Below the pieces are notes generated by a model. That model did no database searches and was not told the DNA's origin. It saw nothing but the letters and a program-made list of their open reading frames with translations. From Acanthosepion lycidas (lineage: Eukaryota > Mollusca > Cephalopoda > Sepiida > Sepiidae), in assembly GCA_963932145.1 (NCBI GenBank), contig OZ010586.1, positions 51,580,669 through 51,644,668 of the forward strand: a stretch of DNA of 64,000 nt, given 5' to 3'. Both the position numbers and the translations under genes were made by a program. The first letter of the stretch is position 1. Every line of letters begins with the position of its first letter. Below, in pieces: positions 24,221-35,141 of this stretch.

Positions 24221-25042
24221 CAGATTGCAATGGGTAAATTGTTGCCATTTTATATTTTTAATTTTGTGTACATACATTTGTTTTTTCGTTTTGCCATCTG
24301 TACACTTATAGTAGGGTCAGTTATGGACCATGTGTGAGAAAAAAAGCACCATGATGCAATTAACTCCATCAAAAATTTGGAAACAGCATGCTGTAATGAT
24401 TCTCATTTGCACTGGAAGCTCCAATATGAACATTTCAGAGTGTTTTGGGTGTCAATCTGATGATAGTGCAGAGAATTCAGAAAGAGTTAGATGAGTCAAA
24501 TGGTGATTACGAAGGTGTTTGGAGTGATCACTAGTGATGGTGACATTATGCCTCCATTCATCTTTTCACAGTGCTTCCCTGGGTCAAGAGGGTGGCTTCT
24601 GAAATACGCTATGTCTGGTAACAGGATTCTGCACCATGCCACACAAGCAGGAAAACAGTCATGACTGTCAGGAATTTTTGTGATCACATCATCCCATCTG
24701 GCTACCTAACTTTCCAGACTGAAACCCCCTTGATTATTGTATGAGGCACAGTTGAGCAAGAAACCAACAAAACTCCTTGTAACACCAAAGATGGACTGAA
24801 AGCAAGTATTTTGGCAGCATTCACCAACTTAACCAAGGAGTCCATCCAAAAAGAGTTGCAGGAAATTCCAAAGTTATCTGGAGGCTGTGGTTGAAGCGAA
24901 TGGCAACATTATTGAATAGATTTATTCATTAGTATTTCAAGATATTTTTGCGTAATTTTGGTAAATATATCTGTTAAATTGGGATGTCGGTGTTATTTTC
25001 ATTTTTCCATAATTTAGATGACAATTTATCTATCGCACCTTG
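24221..25042 (+). mobile_element. Mariner-type element with internal deletion (D37E-like), copy A
   Basis: Terminal inverted repeats at 24221-24245 (CAGATTGCAATGGGTAAATT) and 25021-25042 (ACAATTTATCTATCGCACCT) are flanked by TA. The interior holds a broken transposase. An N-terminal part reads LTPSKIWKQHAVMILICTGS. It passes into a GDIMPPFIF-like stretch and then a C-terminal part (EAQLSKKPTKLLVTPKMD in one frame, LEAVVEANGNIIE at the end). Family members of about 340 residues have a catalytic first half between these parts; it is missing here and in the copy at 32.3-35.8 kb. Multiple stops and frameshifts make it inactive. At 822 bp it is well below the usual 1.3 kb. The family name is from memory of the C-terminal motif and is moderately sure. 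Confidence 0.85.
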
Positions 25043-25049
25043 TATATAT

Positions 25050-27435
25050 GAATTATGGAATTCAACTGTATTAGCATTCATGCACATGATTTTCTCAGAC
25101 TTTCTCGACATTTTCAATGCAAGGAAATATTTTCTTGCTTTTGTAGATTGTGATATTTGTAAAGAAATTTGTAAAGATTAGGTACAACACTCATATACAG
25201 GTCAGTTGCAGATATTTTGCATTCTGTGAAAGCCAAATCTGAACCTCAGAAATTTGATATGAAATTGATTATCGAGAAGAGGAAAACATTTAGTATGAAG
25301 TAAAATATTGTATTTTATTGATGAAAAAATGATTTGTTAGATGCTTTTTCTAACAGACAAAAAAACACACACAAAGATAGTACTGTCTACTTGGTCAATG
25401 AATGCCTTAAAAGGAAATGGCTAATATCATCATTAACATTCTGATGTGACATCAGTAGCTGTCACATCTTTATGTTAAATCTTCCAGTCAAAAATGAAAA
25501 AATGAACATGAAGCAAGCATAAAATCACAAAACATTAGATTCACAAACAAGAAACTGTCATTGTCAGCAAAGGTACTGTTAGATAAAGAAATGCTTGATT
25601 TTTTTTGCCAGAATGAAGTATCTGACATGAAGCAAGGAAATTCGTCTGATGTCAAGGGTCATTATGAAAGAGTGTGTTGAAAATGTCCTCTGACTTGCCT
25701 ACAGGACAACACTATTCTCAGCAGAATTTGATGCAGTTGTTTGGTAACTTTTTTTTGATAATTAAAAGACAAAATATTCATTTGTTCAAAAATAGGCTAT
25801 GTTTTGTAAAGGTTTTCTTCATCCAAGTTAACTTAGCTAGGGTATGTATGCTGACTGGCCCCTTTTATTTTTTGCCCCCACTTTCTTTGTTTATTTCCCT
25901 CCTCCATTAGGTGACCAGAAATGTCAGTTATCTAGTGGATGCAAAAAACCTTTTGTTTTTCAGGTGTGATTTTTCATATTTGTTGTTGTGTTTGGGTGAG
26001 GACGTTTCTGTAAGTGTTAGGTCATCTGAATCTATTTTTGATTATTTAAATTCCCCATCAATTTTGTCTGGTTAACTGATGTCTCTGCCACATTTAGATT
26101 TTGTGCGGGAGGGTTATTACTAATACTGTTTCGTTTTGTTTCTTGTAAATAAATTTTGTTTATAATTGTAAATATTCATTGGGGTGGTTTATAAATTTTT
26201 TAAAGTTGTTTGTGTATTCCTCACCCTCAACAGACAAAAATTGTACATATGAGATCTAGTTAGGACTTCATAAAGTCTCTAAGGTAATATGGCAGTTGTA
26301 GTAAGAATGGCAAGTAAGAATGTGACATTTTGTTGCGAGGGTAGCATGTCTGAGTTAGCGATTGTGGCTAGGTAAGTTAAATTTTAAGACAGTGCCACAT
26401 TTGTACTTTTGTGGAATACATAATGAATGACAGAAGGTGGGGTATAATTTTGTATTTGGATTGAAAGCTTCAGCAGCTTGTACTGAAAAACCGTAAAATA
26501 GTAAATCTATAAGCTAACTTAAACTAAAGAGTTATTTGTTTTTAAACTTTTAAGTTCTGTGGAAACTGCATTTTTTCAGTTTTTAAAATTTGAACTTTTT
26601 AATACCCATCATTTCACTAGTTGAATATATTTTAAGACACTTTTTTATATACTAAACAAAGATTAATTTTGATTTTATTTTTGACAATAACATACCTGTA
26701 AAAGACTAAAATACAATATGTGCTTAAACCTGTTAAAATACAACACATGACTTAGCAATTTATATTGATTTTTTATCAAAGTTTGCAAATTTACCACCAA
26801 AGTATTTGTCATGATCATTTTAATGACCTATGTTATACCATAGTAGGTAATATCAGGTTTTGTAACTTTTGGCCATCCATAATTCAGCTGAAACATGAGT
26901 TGGTTATAAATTTATGTAGGCTTTCATCACATGGGTAGAGAAAGCTAAAATGACAACTTTACAATGCAATAGACACTATCTCTCATTTTCTGGCTTTAAA
27001 TAACCTACAAAAGGTTAAGCTGTAAAAAAAAATATTAATCCTCAATCCTGCTCCCCTCCATCACTTTTGATTTTTGCATTTTAGTACTTCAGTACGTCTT
27101 TTATTTATTTATGTATTAAATTTTGTACAAAGATTTTCAATTATCAGTTTTGATTTTTCTTGACTTCTATGAAGTTGTATACAAAGATTTTATAAAACTT
27201 GATATGGTTTCTTTTTCAAGTGTCTCATTAGCAGTGTGACATCCTAATATTTGATCATACACTTTTTTAGAGCTAATTAGACACAAGAATAAATCAATTG
27301 TGAATCTTATTAGAAAATCAGTAATGAAGACAAAATCTTATTTTATATCTGAAAAAATATTCTTATGTGGAGAGTTTATAAGTCTGTGTACAATTTGAAA
27401 TACTTAGTTTTGTAGCAATGCATGATAGAATTAAT
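25050..27435. other. No gene recognised
   Basis: The region 25.9-26.5 kb is somewhat richer in G and T and looks single-copy. Apart from the candidate exon at 26289-26371 nothing is supported. Open stretches at 24984-25181 and 25674-25910 have no recognisable motif. Confidence 0.4.
26289..26371 (+). other. Candidate first coding exon (83 nt), low confidence
   Basis: An ATG at 26289 (context GGTAATATGG) opens a frame of 27 codons and two bases (MAVVVRMASKNVTFCCEGSM and on) that ends exactly at a good donor, GTAAGTTAA (26372). Local base composition is less AT-biased than the surroundings. There is no recognisable homology and no promoter evidence. Confidence 0.15.
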
Positions 27436-27446
27436 CTGCATTGTAG

Positions 27447-27958
27447 CTATTTACACTATTTAAATTGTTTGTTACTGTTGTCCTCATCGTTATTCACAAG
27501 GATTTCGGCCATTGTATGCTCCAGCCTTCTTCAGGTGATATACATTTGCATTTTGAACCAAACCCTTTATTTCATCCACTGAGGTAGATTATTCTAGTTC
27601 TCCATGCCATGCCTTTTCTGGATATGTTCCAATTATTTCCCTGCAGTAGCTCCAAGTTTTTGTTCACTTCTGCTGTAACCAGGTATTGAACTCGCAACTC
27701 TTTGGGTCAAGTTACTGGATTACTTCAACCAACACTTTTATCTACTGGATCATGTGACCTTGTGGGATTGAGTTACTAAAGGGAGATGACTGAAACTGAG
27801 ATATCCAGAAAAGGCATGGCACATGGAAGTAGAACAATTTACCTCAGTGGCAAAATAAAGGGTTTGGTTTCGCATTCCAATGTATATAACCTAAAGAAGG
27901 CTGGAGTGTACAATGGCTGAAATGTTGTGAATATGACAATGCAAATAGTGTAAATAGT
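27447..27958. mobile_element. Penelope-derived foldback element without ORF, copy 3 (best preserved)
   Basis: Left arm 27447-27654 and right arm about 27752-27956 are reverse complements over about 200 bp, with substitutions. Landmarks occur in both: CTATTTACACTATTT at the tips, GGCCATTGTATGCTCCAGCC, CTTCTTCAGGTGATATACAT, AAACCAAACCCTTTATTT, CACTGAGGTAGATT and CATGCCTTTTCTGGATAT. The roughly 100-base loop contains a minus-strand tRNA-like block (B-box-like GCGAGTTCAATACC, A-box-like CCAGTAGATAAAAG). The arms equal the terminal repeats of the element at 32.7-35.4 kb. The left arm, minus strand, keeps a hammerhead-like core: CTGAAGA at 27528-27534 and GAAA near 27503-27506, joined by a GGC/GCC stem. 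Confidence 0.85.
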
Positions 27959-28406
27959 TTTAATTTTTGTCCAATGAATATTACTTACTCTTATTGCCAG
28001 AACCTGATTCTTGAAACCTTTTCACCCACTTGGATGTGAAATTCCTGTATGGTGTTTCTTTATTGTAATGTGTTCTAGACTTTATTTGGACAGCAACAAA
28101 TTTTGGTGCAGCAAACCAAAGAATTTTCTCTGAGAGAATAACAATTCTGAAAAGCCATTTTGAAGTTTCAAGAAAAGGATAAAGAATAAAAGGTAAAAGA
28201 CAATAAGCTTTTTAAATGTTAAAACTAAACATGTTTATATAAATATTTTTACAGCATAGCTATTTCATGCATAGCTTCAAAACTAAATATTTAAAATGGA
28301 CCCTGTATACCAAGGTTTATAACCTTAGCCAAAGTGATCCCACCTTCAGAAAATACTTCTATATAGTGTTAGTTACATAGAGGTATTTTCTAGTTTCTAA
28401 CCATAA

Positions 28407-28470
28407 ATAATAGTAAATTTATAACTTCCTTTAATATTGAATCTTGAATTTAATTGGTTATTTAAGATAT
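28407..28470. repeat. Short duplication, copy 1
   Basis: The phrase AATAATAGTAAATTTATAAC then TTCCTTTAATATTGAAT recurs at 29045-29100. The two copies bracket the TA tract and the 80-bp palindrome. Confidence 0.8.
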
Positions 28471-28786
28471 TTTAATGTGCAGCATTTTTCTTGCAAAATC
28501 TTCATGAAATTTAATTTGAATTTAAAATTTTTGCCATCAAATTATATACTTTGTATACTTTATATTTGTCCTTGTTTCATTTATTTTTCTGTTTAGAAGC
28601 AGATAATGTCATATTAGCCATCTTCAAATGACTCTATCATCAAGTGTAATTTAACATGCCCCAGACAGACCTGACTTCATATTGATTCTTTTACCCTGTT
28701 TTACAGAACATTTGACTAGTCACGTTAAATGTTATTGTTCGTTTGAAAATTGTATACAATCTCAGTACTTTTATATCCACTTGGAT

Positions 28787-28788
<2 letters not shown>

Positions 28789-28820
<32 letters not shown>
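28789..28820. repeat. (TA)n microsatellite
   Basis: Sixteen TA units. Confidence 0.96.
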
Positions 28821-28824
<4 letters not shown>

Positions 28825-28906
28825 CACTCAATTTTTTCTAGCTTCTAATGAAAGTAACTTTTTAAATAAATTTTGGATAAAAGAACACAAAGAAATCTTA
28901 AACTTA

Positions 28907-28986
28907 TTAGGTTGGTGCAAAAATATTGTCGTTTTCTCACATAGTAACATATGTGAGAAAACGACAATATTTTTGCACCAACCTAA
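28907..28986. mobile_element. 80-bp mariner-type palindromic MITE (MADE1-like), copy 2
   Basis: Same 80-bp palindrome as at 2897-2976, flanked by TA on both sides (28905-28906, 28987-28988). It differs from copy 1 by AATATTGTC in place of AATAATGTC, with the compensating change in the opposite arm, so the stem remains perfect. Open frames of 115 and 72 codons on the two strands read through it and are mirror artefacts. Confidence 0.93.
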
Positions 28987-29044
28987 TACAAGGCAGACAT
29001 CTTTTCTTAACATTTTTACCTGTGAATAAGTATTTTCTAACCTC

Positions 29045-29100
29045 AAATAATAGTAAATTTATAATTTCCTTTAATATTGAATTTTATTAGAATTTAATTT
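29045..29100. repeat. Short duplication, copy 2
   Basis: Second copy of the block at 28407-28470 (AATAATAGTAAATTTATAAT, TTCCTTTAATATTGAAT). Confidence 0.8.
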
Positions 29101-29180
29101 GAGAACCACGACTACAATACAGGTTCACATTCTAGCCTCTTTTTTAATCCTCATCCCAACATTTTCCCTTGCTTTCAAAT

Positions 29181-29403
29181 CTGGCTCCCAAAGCCTTGTT
29201 ACTTATCAGAGATATGAATATATTTTCTGATGAATGAGAGAGCTGGAAAATATAAAAAAGAGTTTGAACATCATTATCCTGTCATTGGTACCATGAAGTC
29301 TGGAGGAGGCGCTCTCAGCTTGTCGGACAACTTGCTGGCTCCCAAAGCCTTGTTCTTATCAGAGATAAGAATGTATTTTCTAATGACTGAAAGGGCTAGG
29401 AAA
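29181..29403 (+). repeat. Two-copy tandem duplication, 153-bp period
   Basis: CTGGCTCCCAAAGCCTTGTT, CTTATCAGAGAT.(T)GAAT and TATTTTCT.ATGA occur at 29181-29253 and again at 29334-29403. Between them lies a less AT-biased segment. A 60-codon open stretch starts at 29230 but shows no known motif. Confidence 0.85.
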
Positions 29404-29409
29404 TTTGTA

Positions 29410-32300
29410 TAGCAATTTTAGAGCCTCTTGATCTCCATATACGAAGAATCTTCTCCTATTTGGCAGGGAGTATTCAACAATGATCTGTGATAGGTCAGTG
29501 ACAGAAAAGCAGTTATCTTCAAGAAAGAACTACCTACTATGGACAGTCGAGAAAGAATGTTGGCACACAACTAAAAACCAACTGAGATCTGCCTCCTTGC
29601 ACCTAGGAGATATCTGTCATGAACTCACTCAACTATGAATTCATATCATCTGACAGTTCATCCTATACAAGAACACTGAACAAATCTACTTGCTTAAAGA
29701 ACATTTTAGGTGCTCAGAAAAATGTTTTTGAGCAAGTCTTCTTTTTTATGAATATTTTTTCTTCCTTTAGACTTAAAGGAATTTTCTTCTTCCTTTCTTT
29801 CTCTCATAATTGTGTATATCCTTTTACCCTGTTTTTTTGTGTATGTAAATAAATATTTTCTTCCTTTATTGTTACACATCAAGTAAGAGTTTGAGTCTTT
29901 AATCTTCTGCCTAAAAACAGAGAATTGTCCACTCTAATCTTTCAAGCCGTTGTTGCTTTTTTTTTTTTTTAAATTTTGTTGCATTTTTAACCTCAACCCC
30001 TTCATATAGGAAAGCTGGGACAAATTTCCCACAATCTCTGCTCAATTGTGATGTTTATATGCAAAAAAAAAACAACAAAATAAACTGTCCCTTAATAATA
30101 TATTTCCAATTTTTGTCTATGGAATATTCCTTGCATAAGTCTCACATAAATATTTCTAGTTTTTTAAGGTTCAAATATTTAGAACACAGTATACTTTAAA
30201 TATGCACACACACACACACACAAAAAAGTCTTTAGTTATCCACAGAAAAAATGCTATTTATGTAACATTCTTTCAGTCAGATGATATTCCTAATGTTTAT
30301 CAAATCCATGTAAGTACCAATAATAACACACGAATGTATTGGAGTCAAATGATTAGTCATTGCTGAGCTGATGTAACTCACTTAAGAGAAGGTAATTATC
30401 GATTAAACTCTGTATAGAATTGATGCACAAAGTGGAGTAAACTGTGAAAGATGTCTACATAAACTATAAGCATTGTTATTTTTGGTGCATTTTATTAATG
30501 TACACAAGTTTGGTTTTTGTATAGCAAATGAAATTAAGCTGGTTATATTGTTCTAACATATCATGTTAGTTGTTCAGTTAAGATATTCTAACTCTTCCAT
30601 TTATTACTGCTTCCATCTTATGTCACGCATGAGAAAGACAAGAATTCAGTGTTGTACATTTGCTTAATTTTCTCACTTAAAAATGTATCTTACTTTATAA
30701 TGACATAATAATGAATTCTTATAAATGCTGTCTCACTTCAGATTATAAGCAGGGTAACAGGCAATCATTCTCTCCAAATTCCTTTCTTTTATCTGCAAAT
30801 TGCCTTGACTACTTGTGAAAGATATTCAAATAGTTTCCAATTCCTTACTCTTGTTTTTGAATTAAAATTTCTCAAACTGGCTGTCATCTGAGCCTATCCT
30901 ATAGCTGAGGGAAAAGATTGATTCATTTCTCAATGGCATTAATGCAAAGGTAAATTTAACTGACGAGGCTGGAATTTGAAATCTACTTTCTATGTTATCA
31001 GTTATGCTGCTCACAAACTATGCAATAAATTGGTTTAAACACTAACTTGGAAAATATACATTTCCTTTTAAAAGAGGAATTTTTTTTTAAGAGGAAATGT
31101 ATAGGTTGTGAAAGTGTTCTTCATTTGATATATTTTACATCTAAAATATTCTAAAATTGACATTTAAATTTGACTGATATAAATTTGCATTATATTTTCA
31201 TTAGGTAACATGAACTGTATCCAAATACTTTAGGACTGCTGCTTAAAAATGTAAAAATAAAATGTAATATTTCTTTACTAAACAATTTTGCTAGTAATAT
31301 AACTGCTTATATATATATATATATATATAGTACATTTCTAAGGAATGAATGTAAATTTATCCACAATCCAACACTTTATTCCTTTAAATGCTATATTGAA
31401 AGAATATACGTGTGATTTAAACATCCATGTTTTTTTTATTTATTTATGAATTTTTTTTAAACTGTAAATTTGTCTACTGACCTGTGTATTCCAATGTCTT
31501 AATAGACTTTTGCTCTTTAAAATGCAGGGATTATTTTAAAACTTGCTTGAAGTAATAAATAGTTGTATTGTGAATAAAATCCATTAATTCTTTACAAATA
31601 CTTTGTTTCAAATACAAAAATAAGTTAGCAAACATGAGCTTGAAGTGATCTGAAAGATATATGAAATTCTTAAAGTAATTGAACTTTGCTTGAATGAAAG
31701 TCTTTTATGGCTGAGCAATCTAAAAGAATGTCAAGCTGGTTTGAACCCTGCTGGAAGAAACATTGTCTTAAGATTCTTGAATGCACAGGCCAGTAGGCAT
31801 TTAAACTGTTTAAAACAGATATCTACTCACACATGTATCCACTAAATGTGACATTTAAAATGAGAAAGGCAAATTAGTTAGCATTCCAATACCCCAATCT
31901 CTTTGTATTATTGCTATAGTTAACATGTCTTAGATGATTTCTTCTTCAGCCTTCATCTGGTGTAATTGGTAATAAAGGAAAGTACATAAACTGATGATTG
32001 AAACTGTTCATTGGTTTATCTACCAGACCAGTATTTCCACAAGTGTTCTGTTAGGTACTGAGACAATTCCAATTTTAGCTGGGTTTTCTCCTGTTGTTGT
32101 TTATTGCAAACTTTGTCAATTCCATTTGTAGGGCATTTCTGCCAATTACATTTAACCTTTAGCCAATTACTTCACATTTGATATGTAGAGTAAAGAAAAC
32201 ACACAATATTGAATTTTTACTTAAGTACTTTGTTGATAGGGTAATATATACAGCCTCCTGAAGCTTCTTGACCTCTACTGAAGTCTAGACCTCATATGAG
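29410..32300. other. Mostly nothing recognised; SINE tail and short shared repeat
   Basis: A minus-strand SINE family S1 tail fragment lies at about 30890-31010 (CTATAGCTGAGGGAAAAGAT on the plus strand). Simple tracts are (CA)n at 30205-30222 and (TA)n at 31309-31329. At 32095-32165 the phrase GTTTATTGCAAACTTTGTCA ... TTTCTGCCAATTACATTTAA is shared with 44920-44975 and, inverted, with 36380-36470; it may be LINE-derived. No gene is supported. Confidence 0.5.
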
Positions 32301-32766
32301 AGGGGATAATTTATCCGTTGTACCCTGTACATATTGTCATCTAAATTACCAAAAAATGAACACTGACATCTTATTTTAACAGATACATTTACCAACATTA
32401 CATAAAAATATCTTGAAATGTTAAAGAGTAAATTTATTCAATAAAATCACCATTGGCTTCAGCCATGGCCTCCAGAGGACTTCAGTATCTCCTGCAACTC
32501 TTCTGGACAATCTCCTTGTGTAAGTTGGTGACTGCTGTCATAATTCTTGTCATCAGTTCATCTCTGGTGTTACAAGAAGTTTTGTTGGTCTCTTGCTCAA
32601 CTGCACCCCAAACATAATAATCAAGGGAGTGGGGTTGCAGTCCAGGAAGTTAGGTAACCAGATGTAAGGGGTGATGTGGTCATAGAAATTGTCTAACAGC
32701 CTTGACTAGAGTATCTACATTATGCAGACTATTGTCCTCATCTTTGTCGCCATATTTATCACAACG

Positions 32767-32815
32767 TTTCGGCCGTTGTACGCTCTGGCCTTCTTCAGGT
32801 GGTTGGAATTTCAAA
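32767..32815 (-). ncRNA. Hammerhead-ribozyme-like core in Penelope left arm
   Basis: Minus strand: CTGAAGA (32792-32798) fits the CUGANGA core. GGCC (32787-32790) pairs with GGCC (32771-32774) as stem II around a 12-base loop. GAAA at 32767-32770 is followed by CGTT, which can form the minimal A-U, C-G stem III with U as the cleavage-site base. GTG after it can pair with CAC before CTGAAGA, and UGG/CCA and CAAA/UUUG pairings further out would extend stem I around internal loops. Penelope elements are known to carry type I hammerheads with very short stem III. An alternative hairpin ACAACG/CGTTGT overlaps it. Activity is unproven. Confidence 0.55.
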
Positions 32816-32999
32816 CTGAACCCTTTGTTCTAGTTCCACGTGCCATGTTTGATGGATGTCAGTTATCAGTTATCCTTTATCCACTGTGCCATGTGTCCTT
32901 GAGGACATCTGGGTATGAATTTCTGGGTATTATAAACCTAATGTTTTCAGCAACCATTTTTACCAGTGCTCATATTGCAATTTTGCTGTTATCATTGCA

Positions 33000-35054
33000 A
33001 AAAGGGAAGTTCCAAAATGACCTGGATAAATCCTTCAGACATGAATTTGATGTAGTCAAGGCTCGCCAAGTGCAAAAATTAAATAGATTGAAAGATCAGA
33101 AGGTGACGCACAAGGTCCATCACCCACCAGTGAAAGCAGTAGTCAACACCAGCCAATATCAGCTGAGTGCCTCTGAGGAGTCAATATTGAATAAGGGTCT
33201 CAACTTCGCCACAACCATCAGGTGGGTGCCATACTTGGACATCATTGCCAGAGTCGAGGAGGTGGCCTTGAACTTCCCTCAGGCTCAGGTGGATGAACTA
33301 AGATGGAAGGTAAGACAGGCCTTGGAGAGAGCCAAGCTGCCCAGGTCTAACATAACAAAACTGGAGAGGCTGGCGATTGGATCCCTACAGAGGAACGAAA
33401 ACATCATCATACTACCGGCTGACAAAGGTAATGCAACTGTAGTGATGGACAAATCAGAGTATACAAGAAAGCTGGAAGACCTCATTAGCAGTGGTAGCTA
33501 CAGTAAAGTGAAATGGATCCTACTATGAAAACGGCATGCAAACTGTCACAGATCCTAATCAAGAACAAGGATCACTTTGCACCCAAGACGTATAGGCAGT
33601 TATTGCAGCGTTACAATAAGCTACCTCACATATACGGTCTCCCTAAGATTCACAAAGACGGTATTCCACTCAGGCCTGTTGTTAGTTGCCAAGGCTCTGT
33701 ATGCCACCCTCTGAGTCACTTCCGTGTAGATATAATTGACCCATTGATTGGAAAGTCTCTTTCATATGTCCGAAACTCCGCCCACTTCATGGAAATAATC
33801 AAAGATGCTCCCATCCTATCCAACCAGATGGTGAGCTTGGACATGGTGAGTTTGTTCACCAAGGTACCCACGGAGGAGGCACTGTCAGTAGTCAGAGACA
33901 AATTGACCTCTGACTCTTCCCTAGAAGAACGAACCAGTATTCCAATAGATAATCTGATGGAGATGTTGACTTTCTGTACACAAACAACACACTTCGGAAT
34001 GGGATCACGCATATATCGACAGGTTGAGGGCTTAGCAATGGGCTTGCCATTATCACCAGCAATGGCGAATATATACATGGAATACTTTGAAGAAATGGCA
34101 TTAGAATCTATATCGCTAAAGCCTACTATATGGTTAAGGTATGTAGATGACACCTTCATACTCTGGCCACACCAGGAAGATGTCCAGGTTCTACTGGACC
34201 ATGTGAACTCAATAAGACCTTCGATACAGTTCACAATGGAGAAAGAGAGTAACAACACACTCCCATTCCTGGATGTACTAATATCTTGAACAGAGCATGG
34301 GTTCAAGACATCTGTATACTGTAAACCAACATTCACCGGACAGTACCTCAATTTCAACTCCCACCATCCATACAGCATAAAGAAAGGGATCGTCCGTTGC
34401 TTACAACACCGAGCAAAAGTCATAAGTGGTGACCCAGAGATGTTAGATAAAGAATTGGTCAGTATAAGTAGTACCCTACAACATAACAACTACCCTGGGT
34501 ACATGGCAGCAGCCCCAAAAAACTGGGATAGGCGGGTACAAGAGGAGAAGGAGGACAACAACACTCAGAAAACAGTCTGCCTGCTTTATGTGGAGGGGTT
34601 ATCAGAGAAAATACAAAGGATCTGCGGTCCATATAACATCAGGACAACCTTCAAGAGCTTGACAACATTTTGCAGATATCTCTCTCGAGTGAGACCCCCC
34701 ATGCAGGAGAACATGACTAAAGACTGTGTGTACGCTATCCCGTGCAGCTGCGGAAAGCAATATAAAGGAGAGACAGGCCGCCCCCTCAAGGTAAAGCTTC
34801 AAGAACACCAGAAAGCTGTAACGTGAGGGGAAGTAGAAAAATCAGGCGTGGCTGACCACATATGGAGAGAGAAGGGAGATCACCGTCCCCTGTGGGATCA
34901 TGTTGAGATCATAGACAGGGAACACCATTGGAAAATTCGTAAACTTAAGGAATCAGCACATATGCTAGGCCACAAAAATCTCCTGAGTCAGCCAAGCATA
35001 GAAATAAATACAATATTGGAACCAGTAATAAGGAGTGCCAGAGAAAAGCAATGA
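33000..35054 (+). pseudogene. Penelope-like reverse transcriptase/GIY-YIG endonuclease (one frameshift, two stops)
   Basis: A polyprotein-like ORF of about 685 codons would make cDNA at a nicked target. An N-terminal region (33000-33500) has the motif NIIILPADKGNATVVMDKSE. A frameshift near 33510 separates it from the RT domain, with YGLPKIHKDGIPLRPVVSC (about 33635-33692), LDMVSLFTKVPTEEAL (33837-33884), GLAMGLPLSPAMANIYME (34029-34080) and catalytic YVDD at 34140-34151. A TGA at 34287-34289 and another at 34824-34826 interrupt the same frame. The C-terminal GIY-YIG-type nuclease begins VYAIPCSCGKQYKGETGR (34728-34781) and runs to TGA at 35054. Upstream in-frame ATGs lie only inside the left arm, so the true start is unclear. 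Catalytic residues seem intact but the copy is inactive; the few lesions suggest fairly recent activity. Family identity is near certain. Confidence 0.95.
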
Positions 35055-35141
35055 TAATAGCAAAATTGCAATATGAGCACTGGTAAAAATGGTTGCTGAA
35101 AACATTAGGTTTATAATACCCAGAAATTCATACCCAGATGT

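Noticed and set aside
28682-29046. Open frames of 115 and 72 codons around 28.9 kb
   Set aside because: They share residues only because both read the 80-bp palindrome; the first also crosses a TA tract.
33716-34489. 257-codon minus-strand open reading frame
   Set aside because: It is the antisense shadow of the Penelope reverse transcriptase.
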